Counted from the first letter of the stretch, positions 39,831-52,038 are shown. The stretch is 64,000 bases of DNA from Ochromonas danica (GCA_015146655.1 VKHL01000023.1:62001-126000); one strand, 5' to 3'. The notes: generated from the letters alone by a model not told the origin. Made by a program: numbers and translations.

Positions 39831-40505
39831 TTAAGAAGAAAACGAGAAGACTGGTTGCTGAGTGATCAACTCCTGCACCACCAGACCCAGCACCCCCACC
39901 ATGGCCAACCGACCATTGTTCAACTCCTTTGTCTTCAAGTCGGCATAGGCTGCAGGACTCTTGGGTCTCAGACCCAGAGGATCGAAGCCAAGGTTTCCAG
40001 GCTCATAGTCAGAGCGCAGCTTCGCTCCGAGGCTGGGACCATTCTTGAAGGTCTCTTCGGGAGACTCCCAACCCTCAGCGATGGTTCGACCCTCCACGGC
40101 ACTCACCAAGACGAGTGCAGGGATCCAGAAGTTGTGGAAGATGGCCTCTGCCTTCTGGAACTCAAAGATGGCTGGTCCCGAGACTTCCCCATGGAAGAGA
40201 GGGTGGAAAGCCTCTCCGAAGAAGAAGCCCAGTGCTGCGAGCATGGCCACTCGACCATGCTTGATCTCGGATTCTTGGTAGCGCTTGTAGAGAGACTCGC
40301 TGATGCCGTTGCTGAATCCCAGAGGATCGAAGAAGCCCAGAGGAGCAGAGCTGCCCACCTGTTTCTTGGGATCGAAGACTTGGCCCTCAGAAGTGGCTTG
40401 TAGAGCAGATGGAAGGTTCGAGCGGCCTTTGAGAGGAGAGAGGCGGAAAGCCTGTAAGAGAGCAGGGAAGAGGAAGAGCACGAGGAAAAGAGTCTGAGCA
40501 AGCAT
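39831..40505 (-). CDS. Light-harvesting chlorophyll a/c-binding (FCP/LHC) protein
   Basis: Intronless 224-residue plastid antenna protein. Signal peptide MLAQTLFLVLFLFPALLQA is followed by FRLSPLKGRSNLPSALQA, a bipartite plastid-import sequence with Phe+1. The mature protein has the three LHC helices. Helix 1 carries ESEIKHGRVAMLAALGFFFG (chlorophyll ligands Glu/His and the Arg salt bridge) and helix 3 carries TKELNNGRLAMVGVLGLVVQ. FDPLGFS and GNLGFDPLGL are the conserved pre-helix motifs. A shorter hydrophobic helix 2 (FWIPALVLVSAVEG) lies between. It would bind chlorophyll a/c and carotenoid in the thylakoid. The codon usage is markedly GC-rich compared with neighbours, as expected for a highly expressed gene. 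It diverges from the gene at 40839. Confidence 0.97.
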   Translation of the reverse strand: MLAQTLFLVLFLFPALLQAFRLSPLKGRSNLPSALQATSEGQVFDPKKQVGSSAPLGFFDPLGFSNGISESLYKRYQESEIKHGRVAMLAALGFFFGEAFHPLFHGEVSGPAIFEFQKAEAIFHNFWIPALVLVSAVEGRTIAEGWESPEETFKNGPSLGAKLRSDYEPGNLGFDPLGLRPKSPAAYADLKTKELNNGRLAMVGVLGLVVQELITQQPVFSFSS

Positions 40506-40838
40506 GATATCAAAGTGAAGAGATCTTGTAAAGGAGTTCGAGAACTTCTTTTGGTTTGATTGTGATTGTGACTGAGAGGGTGCAGACGAAGTTAGAAGTG
40601 AAGTCCATGCTGACACAGCAGAACAGAAGGAGAAGGGAATTCCGAAGAAGAATTCATTGGACTGAAGAACAATGAATGACTCACCGGCACTTTCGTGCCA
40701 CGCACGCTGAACCAACCCACAAACCAAACCCACAAACCAAACCCACAAACCAAACCCGCAAACCCAAGTCTTGGACCAACTTCAGGACCAACTGTCACTT
40801 CCTGCTTTGCAAGTTATAAGATAAATAGTGGATGGTTT
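40506..40838. promoter_or_regulatory. Divergent region with ACCAAACCCACAA tandem repeats
   Basis: Intergenic 333 bases between the LHC start and the divergent gene at 40839. At about 40710-40770 the 13-base unit ACCAAACCCACAA recurs about four times with small changes, about 210-270 bases upstream of the LHC start codon. Location suggests a promoter element cluster; function is inference. Confidence 0.5.
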
Positions 40839-43800
40839 ATGATGATATTACTCTCTAAATCTGCTTCAAAACAAGAGTATCTTTATCTATTCCTGCAAAC
40901 CATTCTTTACTTTATGATTATTCTAACTTGTCTGCGAAGCTTTCTTCAACGAAGTGTCTATCATGATTCTTATCATCTTGTGGGAGGGTTTTCACATACT
41001 GGCTATGACTTAGTCTTTCCTGTACTCCTACTCTACTTCTTCCTTGTAGAAATGAGTGGATGGGTTAATGAGTGGATATTTCTGCTGGATATTGCAGCAA
41101 TCGTCTCCGTGTTTTTGGTGGTGGCGGTTGGTGGAAATGATTTTGGCACACACCATTCCCTGGGTAGACACCTCAGCCTCTCAGTAGGGGCCGTGACATT
41201 CCCTACTATAGTGCTTACGTTGACTCTCTTCGAGTCAGTAGCTTTCTTGGGTTCTGTCGTGGGCCTACATGAAAGTTCTGTATCTGACGATGAAGACAGT
41301 GGCCGTCAAGACAACAACCTCCCTATGACAATACAAACGAACACTTCCAACACTGAGAAAGAAGCTAAAGAAACTCCTCCCTCACTTGATGTAACAGTTG
41401 ACAGCAGTATAGATGATAGTAATCTGGTCGATAGAACAACTCCCTGGCCAACGGACGCGGTCATACTAAATCCCTCTACAGTGATTCGTAGTCATCGTGA
41501 TGGTCTTACTAGTTGTGAGACTGATGATGATGGTGGTGGTGAAGATGATGATATCACTGTTCTGGATGCCCCTGGTTGTGGTCGATATGAACTTCCTGGG
41601 GACACACTGCTGCTCTCTGAAGATGAAGAAATAGGGAACGATAGCTTATGCCCCAACTCGGAAGTATCTAGCGATATTTCCGAAGGTGCGTCTATATTAA
41701 GTTTGTCTTTTTCGTTTTCATTATCACAAGATGTGGATGAAGGCAGAATCAACGAAGACAGGTCCTTCAACATTCAACGACAGAAAGACACCTGCACTGA
41801 AGATGACGTAATATCGATAGCATCAAATCAGAACGCCATTCCCGATAACAGCAATGAAAAAGATATTACAGAAGCATTTGCATTGCAAAGAGAAAAAGAA
41901 GATGATAAAGTGTTGTCGGAGGTGGCGCCGGTGTCTGAGGAAGTGTTGTCGGGTGTGCCTTCCGATGTGGAGGGTGCAGGTGATGCAAGCGGAGAGTTGT
42001 TGTTGGCGTCGGTGAAGAAGGATGCTGGCGTGCAATCGATGTTGCCTGTGGAGGATGAAGAGCGGGACGTGGACGGAGATGAGGAAGAGGTTGATGTGGA
42101 TGTTGATGTGGGGGAGGAAGTGTTGTCGGAGGTGGCGCCGGTGTCTGAGGAAGTGTTGTCGGGTGTGCCTTCCGATGTGGAGGGTGCAGGTGATGCAAGC
42201 GGAGAGTTGTTGTTGGCNNNNNNNNNNGTGTCTGAGGAAGTGTTGTCGGGTGTGCCTTCCGATGTGGAGGGTGCAGGTGATGCAAGCGGAGAGTTGTTGT
42301 TGGCATCGGTGAAGAAGGATGCTGGCGTGCAATCGATGTTGCCTGTGGAGGATGAAGAGCGGGACGTGGACGGAGATGAGGAAGAGGTTGATGTGGATGT
42401 TGATGTGGGGGAGGAAGTGTTGTCGGAGGTGGCGCCGGTGTCTGAGGAAGTGTTGTCGGGTGTGCCTTCCGATGTGGAGGGTGCAGGTGATGCAAGCGGA
42501 GAGTTGTTGTTGGCATCGGTGAAGAAGGATGCTGGCGTGCAATCGATGTTGCCTGTGGAGGATGAAGAGCGGTTTGGTGTTGAATTTGATGTTCGTAGAC
42601 GTTTATTTTTTAGAGACTCTCATTTAGTAACTGCTCGTACTCACTCAGTAAATGGAGACTGTACTCCTGATTCTGAGGGCGTGAAGGGTTCATCTCGGGG
42701 TTACAAGAAGGAGCCATGGAGGAATGTATGGGCTTCTTCGGTAGAGAAGATCAATAATACTATTGGAATCAACCATGACAGACATTCATTATTAACAGAT
42801 GACATGCTCTATTCCCATGGACATGATATTGTAGTAGTTAATTTGGTTTCTATATTATCTTCCATGTTATCAGTTTGTGAACAAGACACTATCTATGGTG
42901 ATGGTCATGGTCATAGTGATAGTCATAATAGTCAACAACAGCACCAGGATAGACTCATTTTGAAGAAGATTATAGATCAAGTGCATAATGTTCTCATACC
43001 TATGTTAGCAACATGTCTACTGACAATTGCTAAAGCTTATATAGAGAACAATACAGAAGAATATCCATGTCTTGCTATTGCTGTGATACATCTTCAAGAA
43101 GGTTCAAAACGTACTACTACATGTACCCTATCATCTCCTATTATCTCATGGTTGAGTTATGATCCGCCACATGTCAAAGCATCTATACCAGGTGTTGTCT
43201 TTCTTGCTAATCGACTTTCTTCTGGTAGTAGTAGTGGTAGTAGTATTGTGATTCTTCATGAAGCACTGAAAACATCTTTGTTCATGATAGCTGAACAAAC
43301 AATGAATTTACTATTCCGTGTTCGTTATATTCAACAGGAAGTGTTTCAAGCTTATGATACGATTGAATGGGCTGCAGAGGTATGTACTGTATAGTCGTCA
43401 TCATTATCATCTACTCATAGTTGTCTAACGGATCTATTTGTGCTATTACTGTAGATGGTGTGTCAGAGATGTAGTGTGTGTCAAAACCTCACGATTCTCT
43501 CTCAAGGAGAGAGTTGGCCATTCCAGCAACAACAGCAAGCTACCAACACTACCAACACCTCCACCACCTCCTCCTACTACTCGGTAGCGTGGAGGAAAGC
43601 AGCAGTGTCTCATTCATCATCACATCAGCGTTATCAAAGCCCACCTAGCAGTCATCCTTCAGTACCACAACTTGCCAGAAGAACTCCTCCCAGACAACTG
43701 CAGCCACAGTCACAGCATGTTGACAACAACAACTACTACTACCACTCTCATAGTCATAGTTACAGTCATAGTCATCCTCATAGTAGTCATCCTCAGCTTT

Positions 43801-44072
43801 CAAGACAAAGCAGCTATCTCTCTCCTGGTCTTAACAGAAGTCATCCTCCTCACTACCTCAATAATAATATTCATAATTATAATATTAATGATAACAATAA
43901 CAATTATCATCATCATCGCCATCGTCGTCATCCTAACACTAACAATAACACTAATATGAGATGTAGTGATGATGATGATGGTGGTGATGATCTACTAGAT
44001 GAGCGATGGAAGAGATTTCGAAGTCAACATGGACAAGTTAACTTCCACTTCATAGCCATTGACTTGAAATAA
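40839..44072 (+). CDS. Unknown large membrane protein with coding minisatellite
   Basis: Exons 40839-43379 and 43455-44072 join in phase 0 to give about 1052 residues (ten N interrupt it at 42217). Four hydrophobic segments lie at residues 10-150 (for example YLYLFLQTILYFMIILTCL and EWIFLLDIAAIVSVFLVVAV). An acidic, disordered region of about 400 residues follows and contains a 70-residue tandem repeat. A folded region at about 620-840 (ILKKIIDQVHNVLIPMLATC, later LHEALKTSLFMIAEQTMNLL) has no family I recognise. The second exon begins MVCQRCSVCQN, a CxxCxxC cluster that could bind metal, and continues as low-complexity His/Ser/Asn sequence. The start is the first in-frame ATG. Confidence 0.72.
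41914..42573 (+). repeat. 210-base coding minisatellite with assembly gap
   Basis: A unit of 210 bases (70 codons, beginning SEEVLSGVPSDVEGAGDASG) recurs at 41931, 42141, 42227 (after the gap) and about 42437. Copies are nearly identical at the DNA level; one visible difference is GGCGTCGG against GGCATCGG. The ten N at 42217-42226 hide an unknown number of copies. Confidence 0.96.
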
Positions 44073-44730
44073 ACAATGCTACCTACTACTATCTACTAGA
44101 CTATACTATGATTGATATACTATGATAGTACTATACTATACTATACTATACTATACTATACTATACTATACTATACCATTATGATATACTGTACTATGAT
44201 AGTACTGTAGTATACTATACTATACCATTATGATATACTATACTATGATAGTACTATAGTATACTGTGCTGTACTATGATAGTACTATACCATTATGATA
44301 TACTATGATATACTGTACTATGATAGTACTGTAGTATAGTATGTAGTGCTATAGTGTGTCTTCTTACTTGATTATGATTCTTCTTTCATTCTAGTTCTCT
44401 TTATATCTCTTTGATCATCATGCTATGCTATGCTATGCTATGCTATTGTTGTTATTACAAGTAGTTAATTAAGAATTACCTTAATTAACTAAGTAATTCC
44501 TTAATACTAATAATCATTACCTTTTGCTTCATTATCCCCTTTGAGATAACCTCCAGTAGTCAGATGCAATAACGTTTTAACACTATCCCATTGTAGACTA
44601 GACCTTGGTCAACAATGGATGTGATGTCCAATCTTAACTTAAGAAGAATGTTAGTGAATTCCCTAATTAATTTGAATTAGTGTATTTCCTTAACGTCTCT
44701 GTCTGTCTCCTTCACTGTTAGTTAATAAGA
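44073..44730. repeat. Intergenic region with TACTATA and ATGATA repeats
   Basis: Positions 44098-44345 are a degenerate array of TACTATA/TACTATGATAG units, followed by a short TATGC array (44419-44445). No coding frame was seen. The last 150 bases precede the SNF2 gene's ATG and may be its promoter. Confidence 0.85.
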
Positions 44731-47700
44731 ATGACATCAGGTAAGGAGAGAGACTGGGTCTGTGAGATCTGCACATTGATCAATCCTGCCCTAGAAGATG
44801 ACTGCCTAGCATGTGGTGGTAGTCGAGGGTCTGATGGCTTCCTTCTACCTCAACCTTCGTCATCATCAGCTAGCAGAGGAAGAAGAAGAAGAAGTCGAAG
44901 TTGGAGCAGTCAGCGCAGCAAGACTGACGCCATCGACTCCATGGATGATGAAGAAGCCTATGTACAAGGTATTGAGACCTTGGAGCAGGAGGAGGAGGAG
45001 GAGGAGGAGGTGGTGCAGGAGGAGGAGGAGGAGGTAGTGGTAGAGGTGGTAGCAGGCGAAGAGTCTATCTCCTCTACCCTCACACTCGAAGAAGAAGAAG
45101 AAGAAGAAGAAGAAGAAGGCATACTGCATGATATAGTAGATGACAAGGAGGAGGTGGTGGAGGAGGAGGAGGAGGAGGAGGAGGGGGGTAGTGACTATCA
45201 GTTAGCTCTGCAGCTAGCCATAGAAGACTACCAGACAACAGTACTACCCTCCTCCTCCTCCTCCTCCTCTAGGGACAGAGTTAACACAGCTTCTAGTCTA
45301 CCTACTGAAGCAGTAGGAGGAGGAGGAGGAGGGTACCCTCGTCGTCGTCGTGGACTTCTCTCTCAGTTAGCCTTCCAACCTCACACTACCTCTACTAACA
45401 CTACCTCGAACACTACCTCGAATAACACTACCTCTACCATGAAGAAGAGGAGGAGAGGTAGTGCTGGACTAGAGAAGACAGTCGATGCTAACAATGACAA
45501 TGAAGAAGAGGTAGAGATAGCAGGAGGTGGTGGTGGAGGAGGAGGAGGAGTGGTAGTAGTGGATGTCAGTGAGCAGGAAATGAAAATGTTGAGATTGAGA
45601 AAACTCTTGAAGAGAACAGACACGTACTACCTCTCACACACACACAACACACACAATAGTGGTAACAGAGGTGGTAGTAGTAGTAACACGCAGCACACAC
45701 TACCACAGACACTACTACCCAATGAGGAGCAGGAGGAGGAGGAGGGCAGGGTAGACAAGTCGTCATCGTTACCATCGTTACCACTATTGACTAGTCTTCG
45801 CACACATCAATCAGAAGGGGTAGCATGGTTACACTCTGTGCACCGTCACAGTCACGGTAACGCCATACTAGCCGACGAGATGGGCCTGGGCAAGACTCTG
45901 CAGGTGCTAGCCTTCCTCGCTACCCTCTCTACCGAGGGGGTGTGGGGGCCTCACCTGGTAGTGCTACCTCTCTCTGTGCTACCCTCCTGGCAGAGTGACG
46001 TCAGCACACACTTCCTACCCGCTACCTTCGACCTCTACCTGCACTATGGCCCTCCTGAAGACAGACAACGAGGAATGAAAGCCTTCCTAGCACGAATTAA
46101 GAAGAGAAAGAGACTAGAGCAGCAGCAGCAGGAGGAGGAGGAGCAGCAGGAGGAGGAGGTGGGGTGGAGGAGGAGGAGGAGGAGGGGTGGTCCTATCGCA
46201 TTGTGTTTGACTACCTATGACCTCATCATACGTGATCATCTTCTCTTTGAAGCCTTTAGCAAACACTCTACTAGTCGACGAGGTAGTAGTAGCAGGAGGA
46301 GGAGGAGGAAGAAGGAGCAGGAGGAGGAGGAGGGTATCGAGTACCTCGTCGTAGATGAAGCCCATCGCTTGAAGAACAAAAGCGCTAGATTGGTCTCTGT
46401 CTTGCGAGGACTACCCTGTCGCCACCGCCTGCTGCTAACGGGTACCCCTCTACAGAACTCTCTACCGGAACTGTGGGCACTGCTAACCTTCCTGCTACCC
46501 GACCTCTTCCACCACGAAGACGACCTGCTCACTTGGTTCAACCGTCCCTTTGAGTCAGACGATGAGGATAGTGAGGAGGAGGAGGAGGAGCAGCAGCAGG
46601 AGGAGGAGGAGGAGGGTAGTAAGAAGAGAAGGCTACTACTACCCTCCACTAATAACAACAGCAACAAGAAGAAGAGAAAGAAGAAGAAAAGACCTGGTAT
46701 ATTATATCGACTAGAAAATACAGTAGCAGGAGGAGGAGGAGGTAGTGGTGGTGGTGGAGGAGGAGGAGGAGGGTATGTCTCTACCTTGCTCTCCTCTGAA
46801 GAGCGAGAAGTCATTCTAGCCTCGTTACATCGCCTCATGAAACCTTTCCTACTGAGACGAGTGAAGGCAGAGGTAGCACGCGACCTACCTCGCAAGGTAG
46901 AGAAGGTAGTGTTCTGTCCCCTGACCCCCTGCCAGGCTACCCTCCTCCTCCACCTCAAAGCACTAGCAGAGGCACAACAAGAGGCAGAAGAGGTAGTGAG
47001 ACAACAACTAGCCAAGGGATTGATTAGTCGAGAAGTGATGAGGTTACAGTTGATGAACACTACCTCGATAGCAGGAGGAGGAGGAGGTGGAAGTGGTGGT
47101 GGAGGAGGAGGAGGAGGGAAGGGTAGTAGTAGTAGTAGTAGAGAGGTGTTACTAGGAGCAGCAGGAGGAGGAGGAGGAGGGGTAGTAGGTCTGCAGGCTA
47201 CCAACAACTTGTCAATGCAATTGAGAAAGCTATGCAACCACCCCCTCCTCCTCCTCCACCACCCTTCTGATGACTACCCCTACCCCCACCACCTCCTCCT
47301 ACCTTCCTCTGGTAAGCTACTAGTCTTACATCAACTACTACCTCGATTGATGTCTGAGCAGCGGAGAGTGCTAGTCTTCTCTCAGATGACTACCATGCTA
47401 GACCTCGTGCACGACTACCTCGATAGTCAAGGATGGCCTACCGTACGACTTGATGGACGAATGACACGATCAGATCGAGAAGATAGCATCTCTACCTTCA
47501 ACAACCACACTTCAACTTCAACTTCAACCTCCCAGCAGGAGGAGGAGCAGGAGCAGGAGGTCCCTCCTCCTCCTCCTGCTACTAGTAGTAGTGGTAGTAC
47601 AGTAGCTCCCATCTTCTTGCTATCAACTCGAGCAGGAGGGCTAGGTCTCAATCTGCAGGTAGCAGACACAGTCATCTTGCTAGACAGTGACTACAACCCA

Positions 47701-47821
47701 CAGGCTGACCTGCAGGCTATCGCTAGAGCACACAGACTACACCGCTACCACAACCACAACCTCCTCATACTCCGCCTTGTTACCACTCACACCAATCACT
47801 TCTCTACTAATAGTAGTAGTG

Positions 47822-47860
<39 letters not shown>

Positions 47861-49415
47861 AGGGGGAGGGGGAGGAGGTGGTGGTGGAGGAGGAGGAGGA
47901 GGTGTATGGAGGTATCGAGCAGACCTTCAGTATTGAAGAACATGTCTACCGCAGAGCCTTTCGCAAGTACTTGGCTAGCAAAGAAGTGCTCAAAGATGGA
48001 GTCTTCACTTCTTCTTCTACAGGAGGAGGAGGAGGAGGAGGAGGAGGAGGTGATGACTACCTGGTAGCAGGAGGAGGAGGAGGAGACGACTCACTCAAAG
48101 ACATTGCTACCCTCTTCCAAAGCTACCATGACACTAGTGGTGGTATTGGTGGTAAGGGTAATGGAGTAGCAGCAGGAGGAGGTGGGGTAGGAGGAGGAGG
48201 AGGTGGGGTAAATCTAGATAAGGTAGACTTGGCCTCCTTCGCGGTCAAGAAGTCTCTCGACCTCTTCTCTAGCCACACACTAGACATCCTCTGTGATCGA
48301 ACATCTCCTCCTCCTCCTACTACTATTAGCACTACCTCTAACACTACAGTAGAGGAGGAGGAGGAGGAGAGGGTAGTGGTGGACGTGGTGATCGACAGTG
48401 AGAATCAAGAAAGCTTGCAGCTAGTCAAGTTGCACTATTACCCTCCCCCACACTCTACCTGGGCAGACTGGCAGCTAGCACTCTCCTCCTCCTCCTCCAC
48501 CACCACCACCACTACCTCTGATACCACTACTGCTGATGAAGGCAGTCATTCCTACATGACCACAAGACAGAGACGAAGAAGTCTACCCTTGCCTGCAGTC
48601 ATAGAGCAGCAGCAGGAGGAGGAGCAGGAGGAGGAGGAGGGGGGTAGTGCTAGCAAGAGGCGGTCCTTCCGAAGAGGTCGAGCTATGCAGGATGACGACT
48701 ACATCGACGAGGTAGACAAGACAAACAGTCTGGATATTAGTGATGAGCACAGTGGTAGTGGTGAGGTAGTAGCAGGAGGAGGAGGAGGTGGTGGAGGAGG
48801 AGGAGGGCAGGTAGTCGATAGATCCTCCTCCTCTAGTAGAAAGAAGACTACCACTAGTACTAGGAGGAAGAAGACTAGCAGACAGTCCAACAAGGTAGCA
48901 GTGCACACCATCGAGGAGGAGGAGGAGGAGGATCGCTGTCTACTATGTGGACTAGAGACTTTGTCTACCTGGGACCTCCTCCACCTGCGCACTACCCTGC
49001 AGACACTCCCTCCTCCTCCTCCTACCACTACTACCTCTGGTCAAGAAGAGCACTGGCAAGGTAAGAGACGTTAACTTAACACAACAGACATGTTAACTTA
49101 ACGTGTTAACTTAACAATGCTACTTGTACCCTCTGATGGTAATGGTAATGGTAATGGTAGTGCTAACAGACGAGGAGCTGAAGGATACTTTGATCTTCTG
49201 TGATGGATGTGACGGTACCTACCACCTAGCCTGTGTGGGTAAGACACTCCTCCTCCTCCTCCTATCTCTACTTAGTTGATGACTGTCTCTTAGGATGTGC
49301 TGGAGTACCTCCAGGGGACTGGTTCTGCCGATGGTGTGAGATACACTCTCAAGAGATATCCACCACTACCTCTCCTTCCTCCTCCTCCTCCTCCTCCACC
49401 ACCAGAGCTAGTTAG
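44731..49415 (+). CDS. SNF2-family ATPase with RanBP2 finger, UIM-like and PHD finger
   Basis: Exons 44731-49060, 49170-49238 and 49294-49415, in phase, give about 1507 residues. Order: RanBP2-type zinc finger (WVCEICTLINPALEDDCLAC, residues 9-28); UIM-like helix (DYQLALQLAIEDYQ, about 155); SNF2 N-lobe with Walker A LADEMGLGKT near 380, the DEAH box (LVVDEAHRLKNKSA) near 540 and TGTPLQNSLPELWAL; C-lobe with VFSQMTTMLDLVHDYL near 880 and STRAGGLGLNLQVADTVILL near 965; then a PHD-type finger split over three exons (CLLCG, FCDGCDGTYHLACVG, CAGVPPGDWFCRWCE). The ATPase resembles CHD1L/ISWI remodellers, acting on nucleosomes in the nucleus. Long Glu, Gly and Ser runs are inserted between and within lobes. 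The C-terminal end of the last exon is uncertain. Confidence 0.9.
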
Positions 49416-49551
49416 TCACAGTTGTACAGTCCAGGTGGTGTCAAAGTCAAGGGAAGTAACTACTACTACCACAACTACCACAACTACCACTGCTACTATT
49501 ACTATTACTAGCTACAGTATCTCATATTGTTACTACATCATCAAACATGTG

Positions 49552-52038
49552 TTAGTTTTGTTTGTTTTGCCAAGATCTCTGCCACCAATGAATAGCTAGC
49601 ACTACTACCATTCCTTTGTTCTCTAAGTTAGAGTTACTATGATCTTCCTCATGACTGTTTTCTTGGATTCCATACAATTCCATGGAATATCTCCGAACAA
49701 CATCATAGTCTGTCCAGTCAATATCATCATCTGCTGCTACTACTGCTGCTTTATGACGACTAAAGTAATTCCCTGCATACCCACTGAGATCTCTCAAGAT
49801 AGGTCCTATCACCATCATCATCATCTCACTACTATTACTATTACTATTACTATTACTATAATAATAGTTTGAAGTGAGGAAAGCATCTTCTGAAAGTCTT
49901 ACAGAACAAAGATTAGGAATAGGATTTAATACTCCACAAGGTAAGAATAACATCCGTAATGATATCCTATACAGTATACAGTATTACAGTATATTATATA
50001 ATGTAGACTATATATAATAAGTAATTAGTAGCACATAACAAATAGTAGTAGTTCATAACAAATATCATTCAATATTACAGTCTAACAGGGCAGGGATGGG
50101 TTTTAACTTCAAAATTGTTAGTTTTGGGAATACCAAACACTAAAGTGAGGTTTCTAAAACTAACAATTTTGAAGTTAAAACCCACCTCTACCCTATCTAG
50201 TCTAGACAAGTACTGTACATGTAGTAGATAAGTTTACTGACACTTACCAACAAGTCTCCGCATTATTACTATTACCATAACTATTACTATTCCTTCTTAG
50301 AAAGGAATCAATAGTTCTTGTCAATAGACCTGGTCCAGAGTCTTCTATGACATGATCATGTAATGCTTGTTGTACTATGTAAACTGTCTGATTCCATGTC
50401 TCTCTTGGTAAGAAAGAAGAAACAACATCAGCAGCAGTAGCAATAGCATTAGTAGCATTAGTAGTAGTAGATGACAAGATAGATGATAGTTGCTCTTGTT
50501 GACGTGATCGTAAACTAATAGCTTGACGCATGGCAGTCATAATCTCTTTGACTAGGACATGTCCTGCACTACTACTGTGATAATAGGACAGTATAGTATC
50601 AACACCATAAGTGAGCAGGAGCAGGAGGAAGAGGAGTTAGTCATGCTTACCCAATGCAAGCATTATTAACTTCACAACATGGCACATTAGCAAAGCCACA
50701 AAAGAAAGAAGCTATCTGACCAAGACAGTCAAAAGGTCGCACTATCTCATAGTCAAGATCAAGATAGACTCCACCAAACTGCCATAGCAGTTCATAGCGA
50801 AGAATGTCACTTTTCCTACAGTATGTTACAAGACAATATGTTAACAGTATGTTACAATACAAGACAAGACAAGATAGACCTCATGAGAAACAGAACACGA
50901 ACATATTATGGTAAAGCATAGCATGGAAATGCATGCTGTACAATCTAACCATAGTGTAGTATAATATAGCATGGCTTAGCTAGTGTGTGTGTGGTATACA
51001 GTCACACTGTATGACCTACTGTAATCCACTCTAGCATAGCATAGCATAGTATAGCATAATATGATATGGCATAGCGCAGACTAACAAAGCATATACTACG
51101 TAGTATAGTATAGCACAGTGTAGTATAGTATAGTATAGCATAGCACAGTATAGTGTAGCACAGTGTAGTATAGTATAGCACAGTGTAGTATAGTTTAGCA
51201 CAGTGTAGTATAGTATAGCACAGTATACAGTAGCAGTGTAGCACAGTGTAGTATAGTATAGTATAGCGTATAGTGTAGCACAGTATAGTGTAGTATAGCA
51301 TAGCACAGTGTAGTATAGTATAGTATAGCACAGTATACAGTAGCAGTGTAGCACAGTGTAGTATAGCATAGCATAACACGGTATAGTATAGTATAGTATA
51401 GTATAGTATAGCATAGCACAGTGTAGTATAGTATAGCATAGCACAGTGTAGTATAGTATAGCATAGCACAGTGTAGTATAGTATAGTATAGCACAGTGTA
51501 GTATAGTATAGTATAGCACAGTGTAGTATAGTATAGTATAGCACAGTGTAGTATAGCATAGCACGGTATAGTATAGTTACAGTATGACATGACTTGGCTA
51601 TTGTGTGTGTGACACCATACAGTCCAGCCTAGCCTAGTATAGCATAGTATTTGACATTACAGTACATGACATTAAGTCTGTCTATCTGTCTGTCTGACTG
51701 GTTGCTTACATTCCCGGGTTAGTGACTTGATAGAAAATGTCACAATTCTCACTCTGCCAACACAGCTTAGCTACTTGATCATCATCCCAATACTTCACTT
51801 CCCAGCTTGGATGAACTACTTGAAAGCGTTGAATCACAGTTTGACTATAAGCAGGCAATGGATTTGAACCAATCCAAATGAAATGAACAATACGAGGAAT
51901 AAGAGGGAGAGATGAGGAAGAAGAAGAAGAAGAAGAAGAACAAGAGCTGAGAAATGCTTCTAGTGTTCTATTATTACATGCTTGTGCATGTTGTAAAAAG
52001 TCTTCATCATTAGATACCCATCGATTAGCCTTCATCAT
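49552..52038 (-). CDS. GT32 (OCH1-like) glycosyltransferase
   Basis: Reconstructed 411-residue protein from exons 51710-52038, 50651-50815, 50248-50574 and 49552-49966; all junctions are in phase. GT32 enzymes transfer mannose or related sugars from nucleotide sugars in the Golgi. Family motifs are clear: IPRIVHFIWIGSNPLP in exon 1, then MKSDILRYELLWQFGGVYLD followed by LDYE, which holds the catalytic DxD, in exon 2, and ACIGSSAGHVLVKEIMTAMR across exons 2-3. TGPGLLT-like DSGPGLLTRTIDSFL follows, and the C-terminal block ends with AIHWWQRSWQNKQ, close to the family HxxxxSW ending. No strong signal anchor is seen before residue 50, so an upstream first exon may be missing. A poly-Ser run precedes the domain. 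Introns hold a foldback element and a minisatellite. Confidence 0.86.
50087..50194. mobile_element. Foldback/MITE-like element in GT32 intron
   Basis: Arms 50098-50125 and 50156-50183 are perfect 28-base inverted repeats (GGGTTTTAACTTCAAAATTG..) around a 30-base loop. Imperfect complementarity extends outward about ten bases on each side. The element is non-coding and lies wholly within the intron 49967-50247. Confidence 0.7.
51010..51590. repeat. AT-rich minisatellite in GT32 intron
   Basis: A degenerate array built from GTAGTATAGTATAGCACAGT-like units fills about 580 bases of the intron 50816-51709. Long Tyr/Leu/Cys-rich open frames in several phases across it are by-products of the repeat. 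Confidence 0.95.

Noticed and set aside
40695-40838. Extending the unknown membrane protein upstream through the Pro/Asn/Thr repeat
   Set aside because: There is no ATG there, and the repeat is better explained as promoter sequence of the divergent LHC gene.
41823-42542. Minus-strand His/Arg/Pro repeat frames
   Set aside because: Antisense shadow of the 210-base coding minisatellite.
41914-42573. Possible CRISPR-like array
   Set aside because: Units are contiguous, long and in coding frame with no unique spacers, and the organism is a eukaryote.
46236-47237. 333-codon minus-strand frame opposite the SNF2 gene
   Set aside because: Poly-Pro/Ser/Leu frame is the antisense shadow of the GAG, GGA and AGT runs in the ATPase.
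51002-51590. Three long Tyr/Leu/Cys-rich minus-strand open frames
   Set aside because: They overlap in different phases over one AT-rich minisatellite within the GT32 intron; the repeat simply lacks stops.
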